Under the pieces are notes generated by a model. It did no database searches. It was not told the origin of the DNA and was given only the letters and a program-made list of their open reading frames with translations. Shown one piece after another: positions 1-12,098 of a DNA stretch of 64,000 nt. Positions within the stretch are counted from its first letter, which is position 1. Each line of letters begins with the position of its first letter. The DNA is taken from positions 186,001 through 250,000 of the forward strand of contig NW_025316720.1 in NCBI RefSeq assembly GCF_910594005.1, written 5' to 3'. This DNA is from Cervus elaphus (lineage: Eukaryota; Chordata; Mammalia; Artiodactyla; Cervidae). A program made the position numbers and the translations under genes.

Positions 1-844
1 GCAAAAAAAAAAAAAAAAAAAGACCAGGAGCATGAAAAGGTGTGAAAAATGCGAGGAGCAAAAAAAAAAAAAAAAAAGAAAGACCAGGAGCATGAAAAGG
101 TGTGAAAAATGCGACGAGCATGAAAAGTTGTGAAAAATGCGAGGAGCATGAAGAGGTGTGAAAAATGCGAGGAGCATGAAAAGGTGTGAAAAATACGAGG
201 AGCAAAAAAAAAAAAAAAAAAGGAAAGACCAGGAGCATGAAAAGGTGTGAAAAATGCGAGGAGCAAAAAAAAAAAAAAAGACCAGGAGCATGAAAAGGTG
301 TGAAAAATGCGAGGAGCAAAAAAAAAAAAAAAAAAAAGAGAGACCAGGAGCATGAAAAGGTGTGAAAAATGCGAGGAGCAAAAAAAAAAAAAAGACCAGG
401 AGCATGAAAAGGTGTGAAAAATGCGAGGAGCAAAAAAAAAAAAAAAGACCAGGAGCATGAAAAGGTGTGAAAAATGCGAGGAACAAAAAAAAAAAAAGAA
501 AGACCAGGTGCATGAAAAGGTGTGAAAAATGCGAGGAGCATGAAGAGGTGTGCAAAATGCGAGGAGCATGAAAAGGTGTGAAAAATTTGAGGAGCAAAAA
601 AAAAAAAAAACCAGGAGCATGAAAAGGTGTGCAAAATGCAAGGAGCAAAAAAAAAAAAAAAAAGACCAGGAACATGAAAAGGTGTGAAAAATGCGAGGAG
701 CAAAAAAAAAAAAAAAAAGAAAGAAAGAAAGACCAGGAGCATGAAAAGGTGTGAAAAATGCGAGGAGCAAAAAAAAAAAAAGAAAAAGAAAGACCAGGAG
801 CATGAAAATGTGTGAAAAATGCGAGGAGCAAAAAAAAAAAAAAA
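1..844 (+). repeat. Partial higher-order unit (tail) at left edge
   Basis: The window opens inside an A-tract. In order it holds a quartet ending TACGAG (194) with GGAAAG, a GAGAGACC monomer (338), a GAAC monomer, a triplet with TGTGCAAAATG, TTTGAG, TGCAAGG, a GACCAGGAAC monomer, GAAAGAAAGAAAG, and GAAAAAGAAAG followed by GAAAATGTGTG. The AAAATGTG change marks the left-edge family and is not in the tails right of 11 kb. The segment matches sequence about 3,112 bp downstream. A private A-to-T gives GACCAGGTGCATG near 506. Confidence 0.9.
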
Positions 845-2613
845 GACCAGGAGCATGAAAAGGTGTGAAAAATTTGAGGAGCAAAAAAAAAAAAAAAAAA
901 CCAGGAGCATGAAAAGGTGTGAAAAAAGCGAGGAGCAAAAAAAAAAAAAAAAAAAAAAAAGATCAGGAGCATGAAAAGGAGTGAAAAAAGCGAGGAGAAA
1001 AAAAAAAAAAAGACCCGGAACATGAAAAGGTGTGAAAAATGCGAGGAGCAAAAAAAAAAAAAAGACCACGAGCATGAAAAGGTGTGAAAAATGCGAGGAA
1101 CAAAAAAAAAAAAAGAAAGACCAGGAGCATGAAAAGCTGTGAAAAATGCGAGGAGCGTGAAGAGGTGTGCAAAATGCGAGGAGCATGAAAAGGTGTGAAA
1201 AATTTGAGGAGCAAAAAAAAAAAAAAACCAGGAGCATGAAAAGGTGTGAAAAATCCGAGGAGCAAAAAAAAAAAAAAAAAAAAAAAGACCAGGAGCATGA
1301 AAATGTGTGAAAAAAGCGAGGAGAAAAAAAAAAAAAAAAGAAAGAAAGAAAGACCAGGAGCATGAAAAGGTGTGAAAAATGCGAGGAGCAAAAAAAAAAA
1401 AAAAAAAAAAAAGACCAGGAGCATGAAAAGGTGTGAAAAATGCGAGTAGCAAAAAAAAAAAAAAGAAAGACCAGGAGCATGAAAAGGTGTGAAAAATGCG
1501 AGGAGCAAAAAAAAAAAAAGAAAGACCAGGAGCATGAAAAGGTGTGAAAAATGCGACGAGCATGAAAAGTTGTGAAAAATGCGAGGAGCATGAAGAGGTG
1601 TGAAAAATGCGAGGAGCATGAAAAGGTGTGAAAAATTCGAGGAGCAAAAAAAAAAAAAAAAAAAGACCAGGAGCATGAAAAGGTGTGAAAAATTCGAGGA
1701 GCAAAAAAAAAAAAAAAAAAAAAAAAGACCAGGAGCATGAAAAGGTGTGAAAAATGCGAGGAGAAAAAAAAAAAAAAAAAAAAGACCAGGAGCATGAAAA
1801 GGTGTGAAAAATGCGAGGAGAAAAAAAAAAAAAAAAAAAGAAAGAAAGGCCAGGAGCATGAAAAGGTGTGAAAAATGCGAAGAGCAAAAAAAAAAAAGAA
1901 AAAAAAGAAAGAAAGACCAGGAGCATGAAAAGGTGTGAAAAAAGCGAAGAGCAAAAGAAAAAAAAAAAAAAAAGAAAGACCAGGAGCATGAAAAGGTGTG
2001 AAAAATGCGGGGAGCAAAAAAAAAAAAAAGAAAGACCAGGAGCATGAATAGTTGTGAAAAATGCGACGAGCATGAAAAGTTGTGAAAAATGCGAGGAGCA
2101 TGAAGAGGTGTGAGAAATGCGAGGAGCATGAAAAGGTGTGAAAAATTCGAGGAGCAAAAAAAAAAAAAAAAAAGAAAGACCAGGAGCATGAAAAGGTGTG
2201 AAAAATGCGACGAGCATGAAAAGTTGCGAAAAATGCGAGGAGCATGAAGAGGTGTGAAAAATGCGAGGAGCATGAAAAGGTGTGAAAAATTCGAGGAGCA
2301 AAAAAAAAAAAAAAAAGACCAGGAGCATGAAAACGTGTGAAAAATTCGAGGAGCAAAAAAAAAAAAAAAAAAAAAAAAGACCAGGAGCAAGAAAAGGGGT
2401 GAAAAAAGCGAGGAGCAAAAAAAAAAAAAAAAAGAAAGAAAGAAAGACCAGGAGCATGAAAAGGTGTGAAAAATGCGAGGAGCAAAAAAAAAAAAGAAAA
2501 AGAAAGACCAGGAGCATGAAAATGTGTGAAAAATGCGAGGAGCAAAAAAAAAAAAAGAAAGACCAGGAGCATGAAAAGGTGTGAAAAATGCGAGGAGCAA
2601 AAAAAAAAAAAAA
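845..2613 (+). repeat. Higher-order unit, 1,769 bp, left-edge family
   Basis: The unit begins with a TTTGAG monomer whose GACCAG is not GATCAG; the second landmark at 961 is GATCAG, and GACCCGGAAC is at 1012. The head triplet has a private AAAAGCTGTG near 1133. Middle quartets follow, one with GAATAGTTG near 2047. The tail has GAAAGAAAGAAAG, GAAAAAGAAAG and AAAATGTG. It ends in GAGC, not GAGT, so the last tail monomer is missing. Nearly the whole unit recurs at 3955-5665. Confidence 0.88.
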
Positions 2614-3954
2614 GACCAGGAGCATGAAAAGGTGTGAAAAATTTGAGGAGCAAAAAAAAAAAAAAAAAAACCAGGAGCATGAAAAGGTGTGAAAAATGCG
2701 AGGAGCAAAAAAAAAAAAAAAAAAAAAAAAAAAGATCAGGAGCATGAAAAGGTGTGAAAAATGCGAGGAGCAAAAAAAAAAAAAAGAAAGACCACGAGCA
2801 TGAAAAGGTGTGAAAAATGCGACGAGCATGAAAAGTTGCGAAAAATGCGAGGAGCATGAAGAGGTGTGAAAAATGCGAGGAGCATGAAAAGGTGTGAAAA
2901 ATTCGAGGAGCAAAAAAAAAAAAAAAAAAAGAAAGACCAGGAGCATGAAAAGGTGTGAAAAATGCGGGGAGCAAAAAAAAAAAAAAGAAAGACCAGGAGC
3001 ATGAAAAGGTGTGAAAAATGCGACGAGCATGAAAAGTTGCGAAAAATGCGAGGAGCATGAAGAGGTGTGAAAAATGCGAGGAGGATGAAAAGGTGTGAAA
3101 AATTCGAGGAGCAAAAAAAAAAAAAAAAAAAAGACCAGGAGCATGAAAAGGTGTGAAAAATGCGAGGAGCAAAAAAAAAAAAAAAAAAAGAAAGACCAGG
3201 AGAATGAAAAGGTGTGAAAAATGCGACGAGCATGAAAAGTTGTGAAAAATGCGAGGAGCATGAAGAGGTGTGAAAAATGCGAGGAGCATGAAAAGGTGTG
3301 AAAAATACGAGGAGCAAAAAAAAAAAAAAAAAAGGAAAGACCAGGAGCATGAAAAGGTGTGAAAAATGCGAGGAGCAAAAAAAAAAAAAAAGACCAGGAG
3401 CATGAAAAGGTGTGAAAAATGCGAGGAGCAAAAAAAAAAAAAAAAAAAAGAGAGACCAGGAGCATGAAAAGGTGTGAAAAATGCGAGGAGCAAAAAAAAA
3501 AAAAAGACCAGGAGCATGAAAAGGTGTGAAAAATGCGAGGAGCAAAAAAAAAAAAAAAGACCAGGAGCATGAAAAGGTGTGAAAAATGCGAGGAACAAAA
3601 AAAAAAAAAGAAAGACCAGGAGCATGAAAAGGTGTGAAAAATGCGAGGAGCATGAAGAGGTGTGCAAAATGCGAGGAGCATGAAAAGGTGTGAAAAATTT
3701 GAGGAGCAAAAAAAAAAAAAAACCAGGAGCATGAAAAGGTGTGCAAAATGCAAGGAGCAAAAAAAAAAAAAAAAAGACCAGGAACATGAAAAGGTGTGAA
3801 AAAAGCGAGGAGCAAAAAAAAAAAAAAAAAAAAGAAAGAAAGACCAGGAGCATGAAAAGGTGTGAAAAATGCGAGGAGCAAAAAAAAAAAAGAAAAAGAA
3901 AGACCAGGAGCATGAAAATGTGTGAAAAATGCGAGGAGCAAAAAAAAAAAAAAA
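2614..3954 (+). repeat. Higher-order unit, 1,341 bp, head spliced to mid-unit
   Basis: A GACCAG-TTTGAG start is followed at 2707-2733 by the longest A-tract I found (27) and GATCAG at 2734. GACCCGGAAC should come next. Instead the sequence passes straight to a GACCACGAGC quartet that normally sits in the middle of a unit, so head monomers 4 to about 16 are missing. Two quartets with GTTGCG, a GTTGTG/TACGAG quartet and a normal tail follow. This looks like one unequal exchange between GACCACG-type or neighbouring monomers. Confidence 0.87.
2707..2733 (+). repeat. Longest A-tract found (27)
   Basis: Twenty-seven consecutive A between GAGC and GATCAG. The tract at this place in the unit (before the second GATCAG) is long in every type I or left-edge boundary: 24 at 937-960, 24 at 4046-4069, 25 at 5757-5781, 25 at 8526-8550, 21 at 19632-19652 and 21 at 24542-24562. 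True length should be treated with care because homopolymers this long are hard to sequence. Confidence 0.85.
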
Positions 3955-5665
3955 GACCAGGAGCATGAAAAGGTGTGAAAAATTTGAGGAGCAAAAAAAA
4001 AAAAAAAAAACAGGAGCATGAAAAGGTGTGAAAAATGCGAGGAGCAAAAAAAAAAAAAAAAAAAAAAAAGATCAGGAGCATGAAAAGGTGTGAAAAATGC
4101 GAGGAGAAAAAAAAAAAAAAGACCCGGAACATGAAAAGGTGTGAAAAATGCGAGGAGCAAAAAAAAAAAAAAGACCACGAGCATGAAAAGGTGTGAAAAA
4201 TGCGAGGAACAAAAAAAAAAAAAGAAAGACCAGGAGCATGAAAAGCTGTGAAAAATGCGAGGAGCGTGAAGAGGTGTGCAAAATGCGAGGAGCATGAAAA
4301 GGTGTGAAAAATTTGAGGAGCAAAAAAAAAAAAAAACCAGGAGCATGAAAAGGTGTGAAAAATCCGAGGAGCAAAAAAAAAAAAAAAAAAAAAAGACCAG
4401 GAGCATGAAAATGTGTGAAAAATGCGAGGAGAAAAAAAAAAAAAAAAGAAAGAAAGAAAGACCAGGAGCATGAAAAGGTGTGAAAAATGCGAGGAGCAAA
4501 AAAAAAAAAAAAAAAAAAAAGACCAGGAGCATGAAAAGGTGTGAAAAATGCGAGTAGCAAAAAAAAAAAAAAGAAAGACCAGGAGCATGAAAAGGTGTGA
4601 AAAATGCGAGGAGCAAAAAAAAAAAAAGAAAGACCAGGAGCATGAAAAGGTGTGAAAAATGCGACGAGCATGAAAAGTTGTGAAAAATGCGAGGAGCATG
4701 AAGAGGTGTGAAAAATGCGAGGAGCATGAAAAGGTGTGAAAAATTCGAGGAGCAAAAAAAAAAAAAAAAAAAGACCAGGAGCATGAAAAGGTGTGAAAAA
4801 TTCGAGGAGCAAAAAAAAAAAAAAAAAAAAAAAAGACCAGGAGCATGAAAAGGTGTGAAAAATGCGAGGAGAAAAAAAAAAAAAAAAAAAGAAAGAAAGG
4901 CCAGGAGCATGAAAAGGTGTGAAAAATGCGAAGAGCAAAAAAAAAAAAGAAAAAAAAGAAAGAAAGACCAGGAGCATGAAAAGGTGTGAAAAATGCGAAG
5001 AGCAAAAGAAAAAAAAAAAAAAAAGAAAGACCAGGAGCATGAAAAGGTGTGAAAAATGCGGGGAGCAAAAAAAAAAAAAAGAAAGACCAGGAGCATGAAT
5101 AGTTGTGAAAAATGCGACGAGCATGAAAAGTTGTGAAAAATGCGAGGAGCATGAAGAGGTGTGAGAAATGCGAGGAGCATGAAAAGGTGTGAAAAATTCG
5201 AGGAGCAAAAAAAAAAAAAAAAAAGAAAGACCAGGAGCATGAAAAGGTGTGAAAAATGCGACGAGCATGAAAAGTTGCGAAAAATGCGAGGAGCATGAAG
5301 AGGTGTGAAAAATGCGAGGAGCATGAAAAGGTGTGAAAAATTCGAGGAGCAAAAAAAAAAAAAAAAAGACCAGGAGCATGAAAACGTGTGAAAAATTCGA
5401 GGAGCAAAAAAAAAAAAAAAAAAAAAAAGACCAGGAGCATGAAAAGGTGTGAAAAATGCGAGGAGCAAAAAAAAAAAAAAAAAGAAAGAAAGAAAGACCA
5501 GGAGCATGAAAAGGTGTGAAAAATGCGAGGAGCAAAAAAAAAAAAGAAAAAGAAAGACCAGGAGCATGAAAATGTGTGAAAAATGCGAGGAGCAAAAAAA
5601 AAAAAAGAAAGACCAGGAGCATGAAAAGGTGTGAAAAATGCGAGGAGTAAAAAAAAAAAAAAAAA
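3955..5665 (+). repeat. Higher-order unit, 1,711 bp, duplicate of 845-2613
   Basis: GATCAG is at 4070 and GACCCGGAAC at 4121, offset 3,109 from the first copy. Private changes are shared with that copy, including AAAAGCTGTG in the head triplet. It differs by the loss of one monomer of the pair at 1716-1830, which moves the offset to about 3,052. A cluster of base changes at 2379-2416 is absent from this copy. It ends with GAGT before the A-tract, so this boundary is the more complete one. Confidence 0.88.
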
Positions 5666-8434
5666 CCAGGAGCATGAAAAGGTGTGAAAAATTTGAGGAG
5701 CAAAAAAAAAAAAAAAAAAACCAGGAGCATGAAAAGGGGTGAAAAATGCGAGGAGCAAAAAAAAAAAAAAAAAAAAAAAAAGATCAGGAGCATGAAAAGG
5801 TGTGAAAAATGCGAGGAGAAAAAAAAAAAAAAGACCCGGAACATGAAAAGGTGTGAAAAATGCGAGGAGCAAAAAAAAAAAAAAGACCACGAGCATGAAA
5901 AGGTGTGAAAAATGCGAGGAACAAAAAAAAAAAAAGAAAGACCAGGAGCACGAAAAGGTGTGAAAAATGCGAGGAGCGTGAAGAGGTGTGCAAAATGCGA
6001 GGAGCATGAAAAGGTGTGAAAAATTTGAGGAGCAAAAAAAAAAAAAAACCAGGAGCATGAAAAGGTGTGAAAAATCCGAGGAGCAAAAAAAAAAAAAAAA
6101 AAAAAAGACCAGGAGCATGAAAAGGTGTGAAAAATGCGAGGAGAAAAAAAAAAAAAAAGAAAGAAAGAAAGACCAGGAGCATGAAAAGGTGTGAAAAATG
6201 CGAGGAGCAAAAAAAAAAAAAAAAAAAAAAAGACCAGGAGCATGAAAAGGTGTGAAAAATGCGAGTAGCAAAAAAAAAAAAAAGAAAGACCAGGAGCATG
6301 AAAAGGTGTGAAAAATGCGAGGAGCAAAAAAAAAAAAAGAAAGACCAGGAGCATGAAAAGGTGTGAAAAATGCGACGAGCATGAAAAGTTGTGAAAAATG
6401 CGAGGAGCATGAAGAGGTGTGAAAAATGCGAGGAGCATGAAAAGGTGTGAAAAATTCGAGGAGCAAAAAAAAAAAAAAAAAAAGAAAGACCAGGAGCATG
6501 AAAAGGTGTGAAAAATGCGGGGAGCAAAAAAAAAAAAAAGAAAGACCAGGAGCATGAAAAGGTGTGAAAAATGCGACGAGCATGAAAAGTTGCGAAAAAT
6601 GCGAGGAGCATGAAGAGGTGTGAATAATGCGAGGAGCATGAAAAGGTGTGAAAAATTCGAGGAGCAAAAAAAAAAAAAAAAAAAAAAGACCAGGAGCATG
6701 AAAAGGTGTGAAAAATGCGACGATCATGAAAAGTTGTGAAAAATGCGAGGAGCATGAAGAGGTGTGAAAAATGCGAGGAGCATGAAAAGGTGTGAAAAAT
6801 TCGAGGAGCAAAAAAAAAAAAAAAAAAAAAGACCAGGAGCATGAAAAGGTGTGAAAAATTCGAGGAGCAAAAAAAAAAAAAAAAAAAAAAGACCAGGAGC
6901 ATGAAAAGGTGTGAAAAATGCGAAGAGCAAAAAAAAAAAAGAAAAAAAAGAAAGAAAGACCAGGAGCATGAAAAGGTGTGAAAAATGCGAAGAGCAAAAA
7001 AAAAAAAAAAAAAAGAAAGACCAGGAGCATGAAAAGGTGTGAAAAATGCGGGGAGCAAAAAAAAAAAAAAGAAAGACCAGGAGCATGAATAGTTGTGAAA
7101 AATGCGACGAGCATGAAAAGTTGTGAAAAATGCGAGGAGCATGAAGAGGTGTGAGAAATGCGAGGAGCATGAAAAGGTGTGAAAAATTCGAGGAGCAAAA
7201 AAAAAAAAAAAAAAAGAAAGACCAGGAGCATGAAAAGGTGTGAAAAATGCGACGAGCATGAAAAGTTGCGAAAAATGCGAGGAGCATGAAGAGGTGTGAA
7301 AAATGCGAGGAGCATGAAAAGGTGTGAAAAATTCGAGGAACAAAAAAAAAAAAAAAAAAACCAGGAGCATGAAAACGTGTGAAAAATTCGAGGAGCAAAA
7401 AAAAAAAAAAAAAAAAAAAGACCAGGAGCATGAAAAGGTGTGAAAAATGCGAGGAGCAAAAAAAAAAAAAAAGACCAGGAGCATGAAAAGGTGTGAAAAA
7501 TGCGAGGAAAAAAAAAAAGAAAGACCAGGAGCATGAAAAGGTGTGAAAAATGCGAGGAGCAAAAAAAAAAAAGAAAAAGAAAGACCAGGAGCATGAAAAG
7601 ATGTGAAAAATGCGAGGAGCAAAAAAAAAAAAAAGAAAGACCAGGAGCATGAAAAGGTGTGAAAAATGCGAGGAGCAAAAAAAAAAAAAAAAAAAGAAAG
7701 ACCAGGAGCATGAAAAGGTGTGAAAAATGCGGGGAGCAAAAAAAAAAAAAAGAAAGACCAGGAGCATGAAAAGGTGTGAAAAATTTGAGGAGCAAAAAAA
7801 AAAAAAAAACCAGGAGCATGAAAAGGTGTGAAAAATCCGAGGAGCAAAAAAAAAAAAAAAAAAAAAGACCAGGAGCATGAAAAGGTGTGAAAAATGCGAG
7901 GAGAAAAAAAAAAAAAAAAGAAAGAAAGAAAGACCAGGAGCATGAAAAGGTGTGAAAAATGCGAGGACCAAAAAAAAAAAAAAAAGACCAGGAGCATGAA
8001 AAGGTGTGAAAAATGCGAGTAGCAAAAAAAAAAAAAAGAAAGACCAGGAGCATGAAAAGGTGTGAAAAATGCGAGGAGCAAAAAAAAAAAAAAAAAAGAC
8101 CAGGAACAGGAAAAGGTGTGAAAAATGCGAGGAGAAAAAAAAAAAAAAAAAAAAAGACCTGGAACGTGAAAAGGTGTGAAAAATGCGAGGAGCAAAAAAA
8201 AAAAAAAAAAAAACCAGGAACATGAAAAGGTGTGAAAAAAGCGAGGAAAAAAAAAAAAAAAAAAAAAAAAGACCAGGAACATGAAAAGGTGTGAAAAATG
8301 CGAGGAGCAAAAAAAAAAAAAAGAAAGACCAGGAGCATGAAAAGGTGTGAAAAATGCGAGGAGCAAAAAAAAAAAAAAAAAGACCAGGAGCATGAAAAGG
8401 TGTGAAAAATGCGAGGAGTAAAAAAAAAAAAAAA
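5666..8434 (+). repeat. Higher-order unit, 2,769 bp
   Basis: The unit starts CCAGG-TTTGAG (the GA of GACCAG is absent), with GATCAG at 5782 and GACCCGGAAC at 5833. A head with GAGCACGAAAAGG (5948) is followed by quartets. A private G-to-T at 6722-6727 makes GATCATG inside a quartet, the only GATC I found outside a unit boundary. A short monomer with GAGG running straight into the A-tract (near 7504) is followed by GAAAAAGAAAG and AAAAGATGTG monomers. The end holds a divergent patch near 8098-8290, then GAGT. Confidence 0.87.
8098..8290 (+). repeat. Divergent monomer patch with GACCTGGAACGTG
   Basis: Four successive monomers depart from the usual variants: GACCAGGAACAGG, then GACCTGGAACGTG, then CCAGGAACATG ending AAAAGCGAGG with 24 A directly attached, then GACCAGGAACATG. 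All four carry GGAAC where most monomers have GGAGC. The CT in GACCTGG is one of very few CT dinucleotides on the + strand. I saw this run nowhere else in the window, so it may be a relic of a family otherwise replaced. Confidence 0.8.
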
Positions 8435-11400
8435 GACCAGGAGCATGAAAAGGTGTGAAAAATTTGAGGAGCAAAAAAAAAAAAAAAAACCAGGAGCATG
8501 AAAAGGTGGGAAAAAAGCGAGGAGCAAAAAAAAAAAAAAAAAAAAAAAAAGACCAGGAGCATGAAAAGGTGTGAAAAATGCGAGGAGAAAAAAAAAAAAA
8601 AGACCCGGAACATGAAAAGGTGTGAAAAATGCGAGGAGCAAAAAAAAAAAAAAGACCACGAGCATGAAAAGGTGTGAAAAATGCGAGGAACAAAAAAAAA
8701 AAAAGAAAGACCAGGAGCATGAAAAGGTGTGAAAAATGCGAGGAGCGTGAAGAGGTGTGCAAAATGCGAGGAGCATGAAAAGGTGTGAAAAATTTGAGGA
8801 GCAAAAAAAAAAAAAAACCAGGAGCATGAAAAGGTGTGAAAAATCCGAGGAGCAAAAAAAAAAAAAAAAAAAAAAGACCAGGAGCATGAAAAGGTGTGAA
8901 AAATGCGAGGAGAAAAAAAAAAAAAAAGAAAGAAAGAAAGACCAGGAGCATGAAAAGGTGTGAAAAATGCGAGGAGCAAAAAAAAAAAAAAAAAAAAAAA
9001 GACCAGGAGCATGAAAAGGTGTGAAAAATGCGAGTAGCAAAAAAAAAAAAAAGAAAGACCAGGAGCATGAAAAGGTGTGAAAAATGCGAGGAGCAAAAAA
9101 AAAAAAAGAAAGACCAGGAGCATGAAAAGGTGTGAAAAATGCGACGAGCATGAAAAGTTGTGAAAAATGCGAGGAGCATGAAGAGGTGTGAAAAATGCGA
9201 GGAGCATGAAAAGGTGTGAAAAATGCGAGGAGCAAAAAAAAAAAAAAAAAAAGAAAGACCAGGAGCATGAAAAGGTGTGAAAAATGCGGGGAGCAAAAAA
9301 AAAAAAAAGAAAGACCAGGAGCATGAAAAGGTGTGAAAAATGCGACGAGCATGAAAAGTTGCGAAAAATGCGAGGAGCATGAAGAGGTGTGAAAAATGCG
9401 AGGAGCATGAAAAGGTGTGAAAAATTCGAGGAGCAAAAAAAAAAAAAAAAAAAGACCAGGAGCATGAAAAGGTGTGAAAAATTCGAGGAGCAAAAAAAAA
9501 AAAAAAAAAAAAAAGACCAGGAGCATGAAAAGGTGTGAAAAATGCGAGGAGAAAAAAAAAAAAAAAAAAAAGACCAGGAGCATGAAAAGGTGTGAAAAAT
9601 GCGAGGAGAAAAAAAAAAAAAAAAAAGAAAGAAAGGCCAGGAGCATGAAAAGGTGTGAAAAATGCGAAGAGCAAAAAAAAAAAAGAAAAAAAAGAAAGAA
9701 AGAACAGGAGAATGAAAAGGTGTGAAAAATGCGAAGAGCAAAAAAAAAAAAAAAAAAAAAAAAGACCAGGAGCATGAAAAGGTGTGAAAAATGCGGGGAG
9801 CAAAAAAAAAAAAAAGAAAGACCAGGAGCATGAATAGTTGTGAAAAATGCGACGAGCATGAAAAGTTGTGAAAAATGCGAGGAGCATGAAGAGGTGTGAG
9901 AAATGCGAGGAGCATGAAAAGGTGTGAAAAATTCGAGGAGCAAAAAAAAAAAAAAAAAAAGAAAGACCAGGAGCATGAAAAGGTGTGAAAAATGCGACGA
10001 GCATGAAAAGTTGCGAAAAATGCGAGGAGCATGAAGAGGTGTGAAAAATGCGAGGAGCATGAAAAGGTGTGAAAAATTCGAGGAACAAAAAAAAAAAAAA
10101 AAAACCAGGAGCATGAAAACGTGTGAAAAAATCGAGGAGCAAAAAAAAAAAAAAAAAAAAAAAGACCAGGAGCATGAAAAGGTGTGAAAAATGCGAGGAG
10201 CAAAAAAAAAAAAAAAGACCAGGAGCATGAAAAGGTGTGAAAAATGCGAGGAAAAAAAAAAAGAAAGACCAGGAGCATGAAAAGGTGTGAAAAATGCGAG
10301 GAGCAAAAAAAAAAAAGAAAAAGAAAGACCAGGAGCATGAAAAGATGTGAAAAATGCGAGGAGCAAAAAAAAAAAAAAGAAAGACCAGGAGCATGAAAAG
10401 GTGTGAAAAATGCGAGGAGCAAAAAAAAAAAAAAAAAAAGAAAGACCAGGAGCATGAAAAGGTGTGAAAAATGCGGGGAGCAAAAAAAAAAAAAAGAAAG
10501 ACCAGGAGCATGAAAAGGTGTGAAAAATGCGACGAGCATGAAAAGTTGCGAAAAATGCGAGGAGCATGAAGAGGTGTGAAAAATGCGAGGAGCATGAAAA
10601 GGTGTGAAAAATTCGAGGAGCAAAAAAAAAAAAAAAAAAAGACCAGGAGCATGAAAAGGTGTGAAAAATGCGAGGAGCAAAAAAAAAAAAAAAAAAAGAA
10701 AGACCAGGAGCATGAAAAGGTGTGAAAAACGCGGGGAGCAAAAAAAAAAAAAAAAAAAAAGAAAGACCAGGAGCATGAAAAGTTGTGAAAAATGCGAGGA
10801 GCAAAAAAAAAAAAAAGACCAGGAGCATGAAAAGGTGTGAAAAATGCGACGAGCATGAAAAGTTGTGAAAAATGCGAGGAGCATGAAAAGGAGTGAAAAA
10901 TGCGAGGAGCATGAAAAGGTGTGAAAAATGCGAGGAGCAAAAAAAAAAAAAAAAAAGGAAAGACCAGGAGCATGAAAAGGTGTGAAAAATGAGAGGAGGA
11001 AAAAAAAAAAAAAAAAAGAGAGACCAGGAGCATGAAAAGGTGTGAAAAATGCGAGGAGCAAAAAAAAAAAAAAAGACCAGGAGCATGAAAAGGTGTGAAA
11101 AATGCGAGGAGCAAAAAAAAAAAAAAGACCAGGAGCATGAAAAGGTGTGAAAAATGCGAGGAGCAAAAAAAAAAAAAAAGACCAGGAGCATGAAAAGGTG
11201 TGAAAAATGCGAGGAACAAAAAAAAAAAAAGAAAGACCAGGAGCATGAAAAGGTGTGAAAAATGCGAGGAGCATGAAGAGGTGTGCAAAATGCGAGGAGC
11301 ATGAAAAGGTGTGAAAAATTTGAGGAGCAAAAAAAAAAAAAAACCAGGAGCATGAAAAGGTGTGCAAAATGCAAGGAGCAAAAAAAAAAAAAAAAAGACC

Positions 11401-12098
11401 AGGAACATGAAAAGGTGTGAAAAATGCGAGGAGCAAAAAAAAAAAAAAAAAGAAAGAAAGAAAGACCAGGAGCATGAAAAGGTGTGAAAAATGCGAGGAG
11501 CAAAAAAAAAAAAGAAAAGGAAAGACCAGGAGCATGAAAAGGTGTGAAAAATGCGAGGAGCAAAAAAAAAAAAAGAAAGACCAGGAGCATGAAAAGGTGT
11601 GAAAAATGCGAGGAACAAAAAAAAAAAAAGAAAGACCAGGAGCATGAAAAGGTGTGAAAAATGCGAGGAGCGTGAAGAGGTGTGCAAAATGCGAGGAGCA
11701 TGAAAAGGTGTGAAAAATCCGAGGAGCAAAAAAAAAAAAAAAAAAAAAGACCAGGAGCAAGAAAAGGGGGGAAAAATGCGAGGAGAAAAAAAAAAAAAAA
11801 AGAAAGAAAGAAAGACCAGGAGCATGAAAAGGTGTGAAAAATGCGAGGAGCAAAAAAAAAAAAAAAAAAAAAGACCAGGAGCATGAAAAGGTGTGAAAAA
11901 TGCGAGTAGCAAAAAAAAAAAAAAGAAAGACCAGGAGCATGAAAAGGTGTGAAAAATGCGAGGAGCAAAAAAAAAAAAAAAAAAAAAGACCAGGAGCATG
12001 AAAAGTTGTGAAAAATGCGAGTAGCAAAAAAAAAAAAAAGAAAGACCAGGAGCATGAAAAGGTGTGAAAAATGCGAGGAGCAAAAAAAAAAAAAGAAA

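Noticed and set aside
6717..6728. GATCATG at 6722 as a further unit boundary
   Set aside because: It lies inside a quartet (GCGAC followed by a GTTGTG subunit) and arises from G to T in GAGCATG. The neighbouring TTTGAG and GACCCGGAAC landmarks are absent.
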